Shown: one piece after another, positions 47,374 to 56,811 of the stretch | How the letters are laid out: each line of letters opens with the position of its first letter | Numbering within the stretch: position 1 is the stretch's first letter | Origin: Kordiimonas sp. SCSIO 12603 | GTDB taxonomy: Bacteria > Pseudomonadota > Alphaproteobacteria > Sphingomonadales > Kordiimonadaceae | Length of the DNA: 64,000 nt | Direction: 5' to 3' | Assembly (NCBI RefSeq): GCF_024398035.1 | Contig: NZ_CP073748.1 | Location: 3,029,001-3,093,000, forward strand | Made by a program: the position numbers and the translations under genes | The notes under the pieces: generated by a model | The model's input: only the letters and a program-made list of their open reading frames with translations | Databases searched by the model: none | Told to the model about the DNA's origin: nothing

Positions 47374-50067
47374 ATGAAAAACTATCTGAAGGGCGCATTA
47401 GCCGCTACAGCGCTTATAAGCAGCCTAAGTGCAGCAACCATCGCTACCGATGATTATGAGTATTGGCCAAATGCACAGTACCAGACGAGCATTCCGACAC
47501 TTGAAAGCGTTTTAGGCTATAAAAGCGGCGAACGTATCACCACTCACGCTGATATGATTCGCTATTTCGAAGCACTAGCTAAGGCCGCACCTGACCATAT
47601 TAAGTTATTTGATTACGGCGAAACATGGGAAGGCCGCCGTCTTATTTATCTTGCAATCTCAAGCCCGGAAAACATTGCCAAACTCGATACTTTCAAAGCT
47701 GGCATGCAGGCACTTTCAGACCCTAGAAAAACCTCAAGCGCAGAAGCTAAGAAGCTAATTGATGATCTGCCGTCTTCTACATGGCTCGCATACAGTGTGC
47801 ATGGGAACGAGATATCTTCCACAGATGCCGCTATGATGACAGCATACCACTTACTTGCATCTGGTGGTGATGAGCGTGTTCCAGAAATTCTAGACAACAG
47901 CATTGTCTTTATTAACCCCCTTCAGAATCCTGATGGCCGGGACCGCTTCATCAACCGTTTCCGCACAGCCCTTGGTATGGAAGCAGATAGCGATCCAATT
48001 TCCGCTGAACACAACGAGCCATGGCCGTCCGGGCGTACAAACCACTATTTGTTTGATATGAACCGTGATTGGATTTCACTCACACAGCCCGAAACCAAAG
48101 GCCATGTGAAAGCGCTGCAGGAATGGTACCCTCTGGTGTTTGTTGACCTTCACGAAATGGGTGGTAACAGCACTTATTATTTCGCACCTGAAGCTGATCC
48201 ATATAATCCGCACCTTTCCGGCGAGCAGCGTGAAAGCCTTTATCTATTTGGTAAAAATAACGCCAAATGGTTTGATAATTTTGGCTACAGCTATTTCACA
48301 CGCGATATTTTTGATGCTTTCTATCCAGGGTACGGTGCCAGCTGGCCAGCTTATTACGGCGCCATTTCCATGACATATGAACAAGCCTCCTCTCGTGGAC
48401 TAGTTTACCGCCGCAGTAACGGTACAGACCTTGAGTATCGCCAGACGGTTCGCCAGCACTTTATAACTTCTATGGCAACAGCAGAAACCACCGCAAAGAA
48501 CAGAGAAAAGTTCCTTACAAACTTCTGGGACTATCAGGTTTCAGCCATTGATGAAGCCAAGAAAGATAAAAAGAACCGTTCTTATATTTTCCCTGCGTCA
48601 AGAGACAAAGCAGCTAATCGTAAGCTCGCTGGCGTACTCTCCGCGCAAGGTATTGAAGTGCAACAAGCTACGTCAAATTTCAACGCCTGCGGCAACACAT
48701 ACCAACCGGGTGCCTTCATTGTTGATAGTGCGCAGCCACGTAAGCGCATGATCCGCACGCTACTTGATCCACAGGTAAACATGAGCGCAGAGTGGGTAAA
48801 AGAACAGGAACGCCGCCGAGCGAAAAACATTGGCCATGATATCTATGACGTAACCGCATGGTCACTGCCTATTATGTATAATGTGGAAATGGATATTTGC
48901 AGCAAAGCTGTCAATGCTTCTTCTACACCAGCAGGTGAAACACTAATCAATACAGCTAGTGTTAATACAACAGAAGCCTCTGTCGCCTATCTGGTACCTT
49001 GGAACGACATGGCTGCAGGCCGCCTTCTTACCTCTGCCCTGCGTAAAGGGCTTCGCGTTAAGATTATCGACGAAGGCTTTAAGAAAGACGGTAAAGATTA
49101 TCCTGCTGGTACATTGATCTTTGATGTCTCTAAAAACACAGAGACACTGGGCCCAGACCTTAAAGCAATCGCAGAAGCTACAGGAGCTGAAGTTGTTGGT
49201 GTCAATTCAAGCTGGGTTGATAACGGGCAAGATTTAGGTAGCCGTTCAGTGAACGAACTGGTTGCCCCTAAAGTTGCCATCGCATGGGATGAACCAACCA
49301 GCCAATATTCCGCAGGAAACACACGCTTTGTGGTCGAACGCCAATTTGGTTACCCAGTAACAGCTATTCGTCCTGCCCAGCTTTCTCGTGCTGATCTATC
49401 GCGTTATCAGGTTATCATTCTGCCATCCTCTTGGGGTGGTTACCAATCCGCTCTCGGAAAACGCGGTGCCTCGAATCTGAAAGACTGGGTGCGTAAAGGC
49501 GGGGTCCTCATCGGTACGGGCACTGCCGTTCGCTATCTCTCAGATAAAGATGTAGGCATGCTTTCAATTCAACGTGAAGCGCAGGTAAAAGAAAAAGACG
49601 CTGGCAAAGAAAAGAAACTTAAAAACGGCCGTGTAGAAGGAACTATTTTCAATAGCCTGGAAGAAATGCAGGCAGCAGTTGAACCGACAAACGAAAGCCC
49701 AGATAGTGTCCCTGGTGTATTGGTACGTGCATCTGTTGATAAAGACCACTGGCTGTCATCTGGCCTGCCAGATACCTTAAATGTTCTTATTCGCGGGAGT
49801 GACATCTATACGCCAGCACAACTTAATAGCGGTCGAAATGTCGCTTGGTTTGAAGGGTCCGACGCCCTTCTCGCCAGTGGACACCTTTGGGAAGAAAACC
49901 GCAAGCAATATGCCTATAAACCATTTGTTGTTAGCGAACGCATGGGGCGCGGCCATGTTATTGGATTTACACAAGATCCAACAGTACGTGCCTATCTTGA
50001 TGGCCTGAACATGGTGTTCTTTAACGCCATCTTCCACGGTGCCGCACAATCAAGCCCGCTACGTTAG
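47374..50067 (+). CDS. Secreted M14-family zinc carboxypeptidase, large form
   Basis: 897 residues with a signal peptide (about 1-24). The M14 domain covers about 40-380. Zinc ligands are His143 and Glu146 in the HGNE motif, with the third His in VFVDLHEMGG, and the catalytic Glu lies in MTYEQASSRG. The rest (about 400-890) is a C-terminal part with a glutamine-amidotransferase-like alpha/beta look (VIILPSSWGGYQSAL ... GRGHVIGFTQDP) but no recognised catalytic triad. It is likely a periplasmic or secreted peptidase acting on peptides. AGGGGGAC precedes the ATG. It is followed after 9 bp by a secreted partner gene. Confidence 0.87.
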   Translation: MKNYLKGALAATALISSLSAATIATDDYEYWPNAQYQTSIPTLESVLGYKSGERITTHADMIRYFEALAKAAPDHIKLFDYGETWEGRRLIYLAISSPENIAKLDTFKAGMQALSDPRKTSSAEAKKLIDDLPSSTWLAYSVHGNEISSTDAAMMTAYHLLASGGDERVPEILDNSIVFINPLQNPDGRDRFINRFRTALGMEADSDPISAEHNEPWPSGRTNHYLFDMNRDWISLTQPETKGHVKALQEWYPLVFVDLHEMGGNSTYYFAPEADPYNPHLSGEQRESLYLFGKNNAKWFDNFGYSYFTRDIFDAFYPGYGASWPAYYGAISMTYEQASSRGLVYRRSNGTDLEYRQTVRQHFITSMATAETTAKNREKFLTNFWDYQVSAIDEAKKDKKNRSYIFPASRDKAANRKLAGVLSAQGIEVQQATSNFNACGNTYQPGAFIVDSAQPRKRMIRTLLDPQVNMSAEWVKEQERRRAKNIGHDIYDVTAWSLPIMYNVEMDICSKAVNASSTPAGETLINTASVNTTEASVAYLVPWNDMAAGRLLTSALRKGLRVKIIDEGFKKDGKDYPAGTLIFDVSKNTETLGPDLKAIAEATGAEVVGVNSSWVDNGQDLGSRSVNELVAPKVAIAWDEPTSQYSAGNTRFVVERQFGYPVTAIRPAQLSRADLSRYQVIILPSSWGGYQSALGKRGASNLKDWVRKGGVLIGTGTAVRYLSDKDVGMLSIQREAQVKEKDAGKEKKLKNGRVEGTIFNSLEEMQAAVEPTNESPDSVPGVLVRASVDKDHWLSSGLPDTLNVLIRGSDIYTPAQLNSGRNVAWFEGSDALLASGHLWEENRKQYAYKPFVVSERMGRGHVIGFTQDPTVRAYLDGLNMVFFNAIFHGAAQSSPLR

Positions 50068-50076
50068 GAGAGTAAA

Positions 50077-50766
50077 ATGAAAAAATTCCTTATCGGCCTC
50101 ACACTCTTGGGAGGCCTTAGCCTCCCGAGTATCGCAGATGATTACTGGGTAACGCAGTTAAGGGCTGCACCGGGTAAGTTCCCTGCCCTCCTAGAGTTAA
50201 TTAAAAAGACAGATTGGCAAGCTATTGACGGCTCCACCCCTCTTATGATGCGCCACAGTCAGGGCAACCACTGGGATGTTATGCTTCTTGGCAAGCACGA
50301 AGAAAACTGTGCTACAGCGTGCATTGAGGCAACTGCAACATTTGAAAAGCAGGTACGGAACCTTGCAGATTCTGAAGTGAGTTTCTTAGCAACATCTGAA
50401 ACCAATTGGGATGACTTGCAAAAAGAAGCCTCAGGTAAAGGCCTCTACCATATTGAAATGTTCAATGCCGCAGCCGGTAAACATGAAGCGCTTTTGCGCC
50501 AACGCAAGATTGAAAACAAATATCTAGGCCTCACCGGTCAAGTAGAGAATGCCATCTTCCAGGTTACATTTGGGACGGACGTAGATATTTTCACCATTGG
50601 TTTCCATGATAGCCTCAGCAGTTTTGCTGCAGGTGGCCCCGAAAGCCCAAAAGCTGGCGAAAAGGCAGCCGTTGACGCAGGCTTTAAAAACCGTGCTGAT
50701 ATCAGTTTCCACCTCCGCGAACTTATTGTTAGCCACCACGACACATTAGCCGGGCCTGTAAAATAA
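50077..50766 (+). CDS. Secreted protein with a duplicated dimeric-alpha/beta-barrel-like domain
   Basis: 229 residues. A signal peptide (about 1-20) precedes two similar halves: YWVTQLRAAPGKFPALLELIKK (about 23-44) and YHIEMFNAAAGKHEALLRQR (about 128-147). Each resembles the start of a NIPSNAP or monooxygenase-type ferredoxin-like unit. The function is unknown. It is co-transcribed with the M14 peptidase gene and overlaps ghrA by one base (TAATG). Confidence 0.7.
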   Translation: MKKFLIGLTLLGGLSLPSIADDYWVTQLRAAPGKFPALLELIKKTDWQAIDGSTPLMMRHSQGNHWDVMLLGKHEENCATACIEATATFEKQVRNLADSEVSFLATSETNWDDLQKEASGKGLYHIEMFNAAAGKHEALLRQRKIENKYLGLTGQVENAIFQVTFGTDVDIFTIGFHDSLSSFAAGGPESPKAGEKAAVDAGFKNRADISFHLRELIVSHHDTLAGPVK

Positions 50767-51701
50767 TGCGTATTCTGTTTTATCTTGACGATTACCCTCA
50801 TGAAATCTGGCGAGATGCGTTACTTGCTGAAAACCCTGATCTGGAGTTCAGAAGCTACCCAGATTGGGGCTCACCTGAGGACGGCCCAGCCTATGCTCTT
50901 GTATGGGAACCAAAACCGGGTCTACTGAAAGATTATCCAAACATTCAGGCTATTTTTTCAATGGGAGCCGGGATTGATCATCTTACACGTGACCCTCAGC
51001 TACCTAAAGATACCCCTATCATCCGCATGGGTGATGATGGCCTTAAAGAAGGCATGGCAGAATTTATGGCAATGAGTGTACTTATGCATCACAGACAAAT
51101 GCCTTATCTTCTGGAACAGCAAAAGGCGAAAAACTGGGCTCGTGTGTTTGCCCCTGCCGCCAAAGATGTTCAGGTGGGTATCATGGGATATGGCGCACTT
51201 GGCAAAGCAGCTGCAGAGAAGCTCAAGCCTTTTGGCTATAATCTGGTTTCATGGTCGAGAACGGCCAAAACACCTGAAGAAGGTATCAAACATTATTCCG
51301 GCACTGAAACCATTGATGAATTTCTTTCTGGCTCCAACATCCTTGTATGTCTACTGCCTGAAACTAAAGAAACAATCAATCTACTCAACAAAGAACGCCT
51401 TCTAAAGCTTCCGCAAGGTGCTTCCATCATCAATGGCGGTCGAGGCGGTCTCATTGACCTTGATGCTCTCGAAGAAGTGATGACTAGTGGTCATATAGAA
51501 AGTGCAACCCTAGATGTATTCCCCAAAGAACCTCTAAACACCGATCATCCACTTTGGCATCAGGAAAAACTTATTATTACACCTCATGTTGCGGCTATTA
51601 CACGCCCAGATACGGCAGCTAACTATGTAGTTAGAAACATAAAAAGGCTGGAAAATGGGGAAGAACCAGAAAATAAGTTAGACCTAAATCGCGGATACTG
51701 A
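50766..51701 (+). CDS. ghrA: Glyoxylate/hydroxypyruvate reductase A-like 2-hydroxyacid dehydrogenase
   Basis: 311 residues, GhrA length. The NAD(P)-binding motif GYGALGKAAAEKL is at about 140-152, the substrate Arg lies in NGGRGGLIDLDAL, and the catalytic His in TPHVAAITRP. The N-terminal FYLDDYPHEIWRDAL is typical of GhrA. It reduces glyoxylate or hydroxypyruvate; the preference is not decided. It is the third gene of a unit headed by the M14 peptidase, with its ATG overlapping the stop of the preceding gene. Confidence 0.85.
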   Translation: MRILFYLDDYPHEIWRDALLAENPDLEFRSYPDWGSPEDGPAYALVWEPKPGLLKDYPNIQAIFSMGAGIDHLTRDPQLPKDTPIIRMGDDGLKEGMAEFMAMSVLMHHRQMPYLLEQQKAKNWARVFAPAAKDVQVGIMGYGALGKAAAEKLKPFGYNLVSWSRTAKTPEEGIKHYSGTETIDEFLSGSNILVCLLPETKETINLLNKERLLKLPQGASIINGGRGGLIDLDALEEVMTSGHIESATLDVFPKEPLNTDHPLWHQEKLIITPHVAAITRPDTAANYVVRNIKRLENGEEPENKLDLNRGY

Positions 51702-51785
51702 CTTTCTTTTCTAGAAACGAATACCTATATAAACCTTTAAGACTGCATTTTTATGCAAGATATAGATTAAGGATTAGAGAGCCGT

Positions 51786-52766
51786 ATGGCCTATATTGAA
51801 GTTGTTGCTGGTTTAGTATTGCTTGTTGTAGCCGGCGATCTTCTCGTGCGAGGTGCTGTATCAATTGCCCAAAACGCCGGGATTTCAAAACTTATAATTG
51901 GTTTGACCATCGTTGCTTTCGGCACCAGTGCGCCTGAACTCTTTGTTGGCGTAGATGCTGTGCTTGGCGGCTCGCCCTCTCTTGCTCTTGGTAATGTTGT
52001 TGGTTCCAATATCGCGAACGTGCTTCTTGTTGTTGGTCTTCCTGCAATGATTGCCCCTATGACATGTGATGCACCACGCCTTGGCCGTAACCTAAGCATT
52101 ATGCTATTAGCTACAGCCTTGTTTATGGGTGTAGCCTTCACCGGTGAGATTGCATGGCCACAAGGAATTATCCTTATTGCTGGCCTTACAGCATTTCTTG
52201 TTTACTCAGGGATGCGGGCTCGCCATGGCTGCGAAGCAGAGTCTGGCTTCGACGGCATGGAAGAGTTAAACGAAGAACCAGAAAGCTACGGAAAATCCTT
52301 CCTTCTTGTAGTAGCGGGTCTGTTTGGATTGGCTTTTGGTGCCGACCTACTCGTTGCCGGATCTGTTGATATCGCTCGTGACTTTGGCGTTTCAGAAGCA
52401 GTGATTGGGCTTACACTCGTTGCTCTTGGAACTAGCTTACCTGAGCTAGTAACAGCTCTTGTAGCAGCAGTTCGTGGTCACTGCGATGTAGCTGTCGGTA
52501 ATGTTATTGGGTCTAACATTTTCAACCTTCTTGGCATCATGGGTGTTACTTCACTCTTTGGTACTGTGCCTGTTCCTGATAGCTTTATGGAAGTTGATTT
52601 ATGGGTGATGCTAGGTGCAAGCATGTTGCTTATCCCATTTTGCCGGATGCGTTCCCGAGTTGGAAGGTTCTCCGGTATGATCATGGTAATTATGTATATT
52701 GGGTATATGGTATATCTGGCGAATAACGGTGACAGTGCATCAGTAATGGGCCTTCACTTTGAGTAA
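51786..52766 (+). CDS. Calcium/sodium antiporter, CaCA family (YrbG-like)
   Basis: 326 residues with about ten membrane helices in two homologous halves. The alpha-repeat motifs are visible twice: FGTSAPELFVG with GNVVGSNIANVL in the first half, and LGTSLPELVTA with GNVIGSNIFNLLG in the second. The internal duplication is characteristic of the family. It exchanges Na+ for Ca2+ across the inner membrane. Its 3' end overlaps the SDR gene by 8 bp. Confidence 0.92.
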   Translation: MAYIEVVAGLVLLVVAGDLLVRGAVSIAQNAGISKLIIGLTIVAFGTSAPELFVGVDAVLGGSPSLALGNVVGSNIANVLLVVGLPAMIAPMTCDAPRLGRNLSIMLLATALFMGVAFTGEIAWPQGIILIAGLTAFLVYSGMRARHGCEAESGFDGMEELNEEPESYGKSFLLVVAGLFGLAFGADLLVAGSVDIARDFGVSEAVIGLTLVALGTSLPELVTALVAAVRGHCDVAVGNVIGSNIFNLLGIMGVTSLFGTVPVPDSFMEVDLWVMLGASMLLIPFCRMRSRVGRFSGMIMVIMYIGYMVYLANNGDSASVMGLHFE

Positions 52767-53523
52767 ATCACCGTACAGTGCCGCTCTTGTCACAGGTGCC
52801 AGTCATAGAATTGGTAAACATATAGCCCTGTCGCTCGCTGAACTTGGCTATGACGTTGCTGTACACTATCATGGTTCAGAAGAAGCAGCAGCTGAAGTTG
52901 CTGATGCTATCTGTGATATGGGTAGAAAAGCAGTAACCGTTAGAGCTGACCTCGCTGATGAAATAGCGACAGGGTCTTTGCTTGCACGCGCAAGTGATAT
53001 GCTCGGCACACCAATCGATATTTTAGTGAATAACGCATCGCTTTTTGAAAAAGATGATATCCGTTCTTTCACCACAGAAAGCTGGAATGCACATCATGCA
53101 GTGAATTTGTTAGCCCCAGTATTACTTATACAAAAACTGGCGCAAACACTGCCAGCAAAGCAAAAAGCAGCTGTTATCAATTTAATTGATCAACGAGTTT
53201 TAAAACTGAACCCACAGTATTATTCCTATACGTCATCAAAAGCAGCGCTTTGGAACGCAACCCGCACTGGGGCACAGGCTCTGGCACCGAATATTCGTGT
53301 GAATGCCATCAGCCCGGGTCCAACACTTGCTAACACTAGGCAATCAAAAGAAGAATTCGCACAGGAAGCTGCAAAAGTGTTACTACAGCAAGGCCCTGCC
53401 CTGGATGAAATTTCAAATGCTGTGCGTTTTTTACTTGAGACTCCGTCAATGACAGGGCAGATGGTTACCCTAGATGGCGGCCAGCATTTGGCTTGGCGTA
53501 CAGAAGATATTCTTGAGGACTGA
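52759..53523 (+). CDS. SDR-family oxidoreductase, pteridine-reductase/FolM-like
   Basis: 254 residues from a TTG at 52759 that overlaps the antiporter stop. The nucleotide-binding motif is TGASHRIG (TGxxxRxG as in pteridine reductases, not the common TGxxxGxG), with NNAS at the fourth strand and the catalytic pair YSYTSSK. The stop is followed 2 bp later by folB, supporting a role in pteridine or folate metabolism, such as dihydromonapterin or dihydrofolate reduction. Confidence 0.82.
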   Translation: MSKSPYSAALVTGASHRIGKHIALSLAELGYDVAVHYHGSEEAAAEVADAICDMGRKAVTVRADLADEIATGSLLARASDMLGTPIDILVNNASLFEKDDIRSFTTESWNAHHAVNLLAPVLLIQKLAQTLPAKQKAAVINLIDQRVLKLNPQYYSYTSSKAALWNATRTGAQALAPNIRVNAISPGPTLANTRQSKEEFAQEAAKVLLQQGPALDEISNAVRFLLETPSMTGQMVTLDGGQHLAWRTEDILED

Positions 53524-53525
53524 CC

Positions 53526-53951
53526 ATGGCACATGATGATGTAAAACCAGCAGCATCACTTTCACATTTACCTTATGCGGATGCTACACGATCTGTTCGC
53601 CATGTTTTTGTGCGTGACTATGTAACAGATGCCGAAATTGGTGTTTGGGAACACGAAAAAGATACGCGCCAGAAAGTCCGTATTAACGTCGATCTTTCTG
53701 TTCTTGAAAATAATGATCACCATGGTGACCAATTAGATAAAGTTGTCTGCTACAACGACATCGTTCTTAATATTCAGAAGATCATTTCACAAGGGCACAT
53801 TAATCTTGTTGAAACTCTAGCTGAAGAAATCGCAACAATGACGCTGGTTGATAATCGAGTTATCGGCACACGCGTACGTGTGGAAAAACTTGAAGCGGTT
53901 GAAGGCGCTGCAAGCGTAGGTGTAGAGATTGAACGCCATAGATATAGTTAA
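53526..53951 (+). CDS. folB: Dihydroneopterin aldolase
   Basis: 141 residues, slightly long for FolB because of about 20 extra residues at the N-terminus. The core has VRDYVTDAEIGVWEHEKDTRQKVRINVDL, VCYNDIV, and the LVETLAEEIA segment with the active-site Glu, then RVRVEKLEAV. It splits dihydroneopterin in folate synthesis. It is adjacent to a FolM-like reductase and is followed by a terminator. Confidence 0.87.
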   Translation: MAHDDVKPAASLSHLPYADATRSVRHVFVRDYVTDAEIGVWEHEKDTRQKVRINVDLSVLENNDHHGDQLDKVVCYNDIVLNIQKIISQGHINLVETLAEEIATMTLVDNRVIGTRVRVEKLEAVEGAASVGVEIERHRYS

Positions 53952-53971
53952 CCAATTAGTAACAATTGGTT
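53950..53971 (+). terminator. Intrinsic terminator after folB
   Basis: AACCAATT / AATTGGTT stem with a 6-nt loop followed by TTTTTC. It overlaps the folB stop. Confidence 0.75.
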
Positions 53972-54005
53972 TTTTCTAAGCGTTTCCTTATTCATAGCCA
54001 GAAAA

Positions 54006-54248
54006 GTTGTGCACAACGAATCATTCGCTGCCACACCCCCTATATGCATACAAGATGACAAATTTATTTTTGATGCAATAATGTGTTTTTTATTTCTTGA
54101 CCCCTTTAAAAACAACAACTTAGCAAAATTGCCTAAAAAATAGGCAATTTATTAGAAGCCAAGTGTTACAGCCATGTTGCATTACATACCCATATCTTTC
54201 CCACAAGGTTATCCACAGCTGAAGTGGAAATCTTTCAAGTTATTCACA
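54006..54248. promoter_or_regulatory. AT-rich region with DnaA boxes between folB and uvrC
   Basis: The 373-bp gap at 53952-54324 contains a perfect DnaA box TTATCCACA (54209-54217), a one-base variant TTATTCACA (54240-54248) in the same orientation and 31 bp away, and a perfect palindrome GTTGTGCACAAC (54006-54017) whose core is one base off a DnaA box on each strand. In between lies a strongly AT-rich stretch (about 54058-54155). It may be a DnaA-controlled promoter for uvrC or part of a replication origin. Confidence 0.4.
54126..54150. repeat. Perfect inverted repeat
   Basis: AAATTGCCTA / TAGGCAATTT, 10-bp arms around an all-A pentamer. The T-tail is poor on either strand, so a terminator role is weak; it lies within the AT-rich DnaA-box region. 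Confidence 0.5.
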
Positions 54249-54324
54249 AAGCTTAATTCGTTCATTGATTCTCGAGGACGATTCCGTCAAAAATGAAACC
54301 TAAATCTGTGCAAGGTAAACCAAA

Positions 54325-56178
54325 GTGACCCAAACCAATCTATCTGCTGGGATTTCTGTAATCCGAGAACAAGTGAAGACAGCGCCGACAGCGCCTGGGG
54401 TTTACCGGATGCTGAGTGAGCACGGTGATGTACTTTACGTGGGTAAAGCAAAAAGCATTAAAAAAAGAATTGTTTCCTACACTCAGGTTAACAGGCTTAC
54501 CATCAGGTTGCAGCGTATGGTCGCTCAAACAGCGTCTATGGTGTTTGTAACCACTCGCACAGAGGGAGAAGCCCTTCTCCTTGAGGCATCTCTGATCAAA
54601 CGATACAAACCGCAGTTCAATGTGCTTTTGAAAGATGATAAATCTTTCCCATACATTCTTTTGCGGGAAGACCATGAATGGCCTCAGATTTCCAAACATA
54701 GAGGTGCCAGAAAGCATAAAGGCCAATATTACGGGCCATTTGCCAATGTAAGTTCAGTAAATCGCACTCTCAATACCCTTCAAAAAGTTTTCCAGCTTCG
54801 AAGCTGTAGCGACAACACATTGGAAACCAGAAGCCGAGTATGCATGCTCTATCAGATCAAACGCTGTTCAGGCCCATGTGTTGATAAAGTTAGTAAAAAA
54901 GACTATGGCGATATGGTTGCTGAAACCCGCGCGTTTCTGGAAGGCAAATCATCCGAAATCCAAAAGAAGTTCGCCGCCTCCATGCAAGAAGCCAGCAAAG
55001 CAATGGAATATGAAGTTGCAGCTGTATACCGCGACCGCCTGAATGCTCTTACTCAAATTCAAAGCCACCAATCAATCGTCAATGCGATGGTTGAAGAAGC
55101 TGATGTTATCGCAGCTGAAGAAGTAGCAGGCCGTATCGCTATTCAGGTATTCTTTTTCCGCGCAGGGCAAAACTGGGGTCACCGGGCTTATTTCCCCAAG
55201 CATGACAAAAGCGATGATATAGAAACTGTCCTCTCCGCTTTTATCTCGCAGTTCTACGATAACAAGCCTGCCCCCAAGCTTATTCTTACCTCTCATAAGT
55301 TACCTGATACAAAACTTCTATCAGAAGCACTGTCGGAACGCATGGAACGCAAGGTAGAGATAACGGTACCAGCTAGAGGGAAAAAAGCTGAGGTGATAGC
55401 TGAAGCACGCCGTAATGCCAAAGAAGCTCTTGAGCGTCATATGGCAGAAAGTGCGAGCCAGGCCAAACTGCTCGAAGGTGTTGCCGAAGCGTTTGATATG
55501 GATGAAGCCCCTCAGCGTATTGAAGTGTATGATAACAGCCATATTCAAGGAACCAACGCAGTTGGTGGTATGATTGTCGCTGGTCCCGATGGCTTTATGA
55601 AAAACAGTTACCGCAAGTTTAACATCAAGGACGAAGATCTTACGCCTGGGGATGACTTTGGCATGATGCGGGAGGTGATGCGGCGGCGTTTCTCTCGTCT
55701 TCTCAAAGAAGATGCGACCCGGGAACGAGGTCATTGGCCAGATCTTCTATTGATTGATGGTGGTAAAGGTCAACTTTCATCCGTTATGGAGATCATCGAA
55801 GAACTTGGCGTAACCGATGTTACTATTGTTGCCATCTCCAAAGGGCCGGACAGAAATGCTGGACGTGAGCAATTCCATATGCCGGGTAAAGAAACCTTCA
55901 TGATGCCACATACAGATGCAGTACTTTATTATCTTCAACGCCTGCGCGACGAAGCTCATAGATTTGCCATCGGGAGCCATAGAGCCCGTAGAAAGAGTGA
56001 TATTAAAAAATCGCCACTTGATGAAATTCCAGGTGTTGGCCCAAAGCGCAAAAAGGCTCTCCTCCATCACTTTGGTTCAGCAAAAGCGGTGATTGATGCA
56101 GACGTAAAAGATTTGACGAACGTGGACGGTGTTTCAAAAGCCATGGCCCAGCAGATTTATGATCATTTTCATGATTAA
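54325..56178 (+). CDS. uvrC: Excinuclease ABC subunit C
   Basis: 617 residues from a GTG at 54325 with AAGG 9 nt upstream. The N-terminal GIY-YIG nuclease domain (about 20-100, GVYRMLSEHGDVLYVGKAKSIKKRI) makes the 3' incision, a UVR motif (about 205-240) contacts UvrB, and the RNase H-like C-terminal domain (about 390-540, IEVYDNSHIQGTNAVGGM) makes the 5' incision. A helix-hairpin-helix pair ends the protein (IPGVGPKRKKALL). The order uvrC-pgsA-moaD-moaE is common in alphaproteobacteria. No LexA box of the alphaproteobacterial type (GTTC-N7-GTTC) was found upstream. Confidence 0.96.
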   Translation: MTQTNLSAGISVIREQVKTAPTAPGVYRMLSEHGDVLYVGKAKSIKKRIVSYTQVNRLTIRLQRMVAQTASMVFVTTRTEGEALLLEASLIKRYKPQFNVLLKDDKSFPYILLREDHEWPQISKHRGARKHKGQYYGPFANVSSVNRTLNTLQKVFQLRSCSDNTLETRSRVCMLYQIKRCSGPCVDKVSKKDYGDMVAETRAFLEGKSSEIQKKFAASMQEASKAMEYEVAAVYRDRLNALTQIQSHQSIVNAMVEEADVIAAEEVAGRIAIQVFFFRAGQNWGHRAYFPKHDKSDDIETVLSAFISQFYDNKPAPKLILTSHKLPDTKLLSEALSERMERKVEITVPARGKKAEVIAEARRNAKEALERHMAESASQAKLLEGVAEAFDMDEAPQRIEVYDNSHIQGTNAVGGMIVAGPDGFMKNSYRKFNIKDEDLTPGDDFGMMREVMRRRFSRLLKEDATRERGHWPDLLLIDGGKGQLSSVMEIIEELGVTDVTIVAISKGPDRNAGREQFHMPGKETFMMPHTDAVLYYLQRLRDEAHRFAIGSHRARRKSDIKKSPLDEIPGVGPKRKKALLHHFGSAKAVIDADVKDLTNVDGVSKAMAQQIYDHFHD

Positions 56179-56257
56179 GTTTGCCGGATGATTGACCTTA
56201 GCGCTTTAATCGCTATGGTGTGCGAAAGACAGTAAAGCATTAGGAATACCCGCGCTT

Positions 56258-56809
56258 ATGTGGAATTTGCCAAACATTTTAACAATGTCACGGATCGTTG
56301 TGATCCCTGTTCTTGTGGCTTCATTTTTTATGGAGCAACCGCTAGGCAGCCACGTCGCGTTTGTTACCTTTGCCCTAGCAGGCATCACTGACTTTTTTGA
56401 CGGCTATCTTGCACGCGCCACTGGCAGTGTTTCAAAGATCGGCCAATTCCTTGACCCAATCGCTGACAAACTCATGGTCGGTGCAGTCATTATCATGCTC
56501 GTTTTTGCAGGCTGGGTAGACGGCATTCATGTTGTGGCGGCTGTGATTATAATGTGCCGGGAATTACTTGTATCTGGCCTTAGGGAATTCCTCGCAGGCA
56601 TTCAGGTGAGCGTACCCGTAACCATGCTCGCTAAATGGAAAACAACCGTACAAATGCTGGCCCTTGGTTCACTTACATGGTCCAAAGGTGCTATCGCATT
56701 TGGAATTCCTGCACAGGAAATTGGTATCGTTGCCCTCTGGATTGCAGCAGTTCTAACACTATATACAGGTCTTGATTATCTTCGGGTTGGCCTAAAACAT
56801 ATGGTGTAA
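56258..56809 (+). CDS. pgsA: CDP-diacylglycerol-glycerol-3-phosphate 3-phosphatidyltransferase
   Basis: 183 residues with several membrane helices. The CDP-alcohol phosphotransferase motif DGYLARATGSVSKIGQFLDP-IADK holds all three to four required Asp residues. It makes phosphatidylglycerophosphate, the precursor of phosphatidylglycerol and cardiolipin. It starts 79 bp after uvrC and is followed 2 bp later by moaD. Confidence 0.94.
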   Translation: MWNLPNILTMSRIVVIPVLVASFFMEQPLGSHVAFVTFALAGITDFFDGYLARATGSVSKIGQFLDPIADKLMVGAVIIMLVFAGWVDGIHVVAAVIIMCRELLVSGLREFLAGIQVSVPVTMLAKWKTTVQMLALGSLTWSKGAIAFGIPAQEIGIVALWIAAVLTLYTGLDYLRVGLKHMV

Positions 56810-56811
56810 GA

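Noticed and set aside
54006-54248. Firm call of chromosomal origin
   Set aside because: Only one exact and one near-exact DnaA box, and the flanking genes are not typical origin neighbours.
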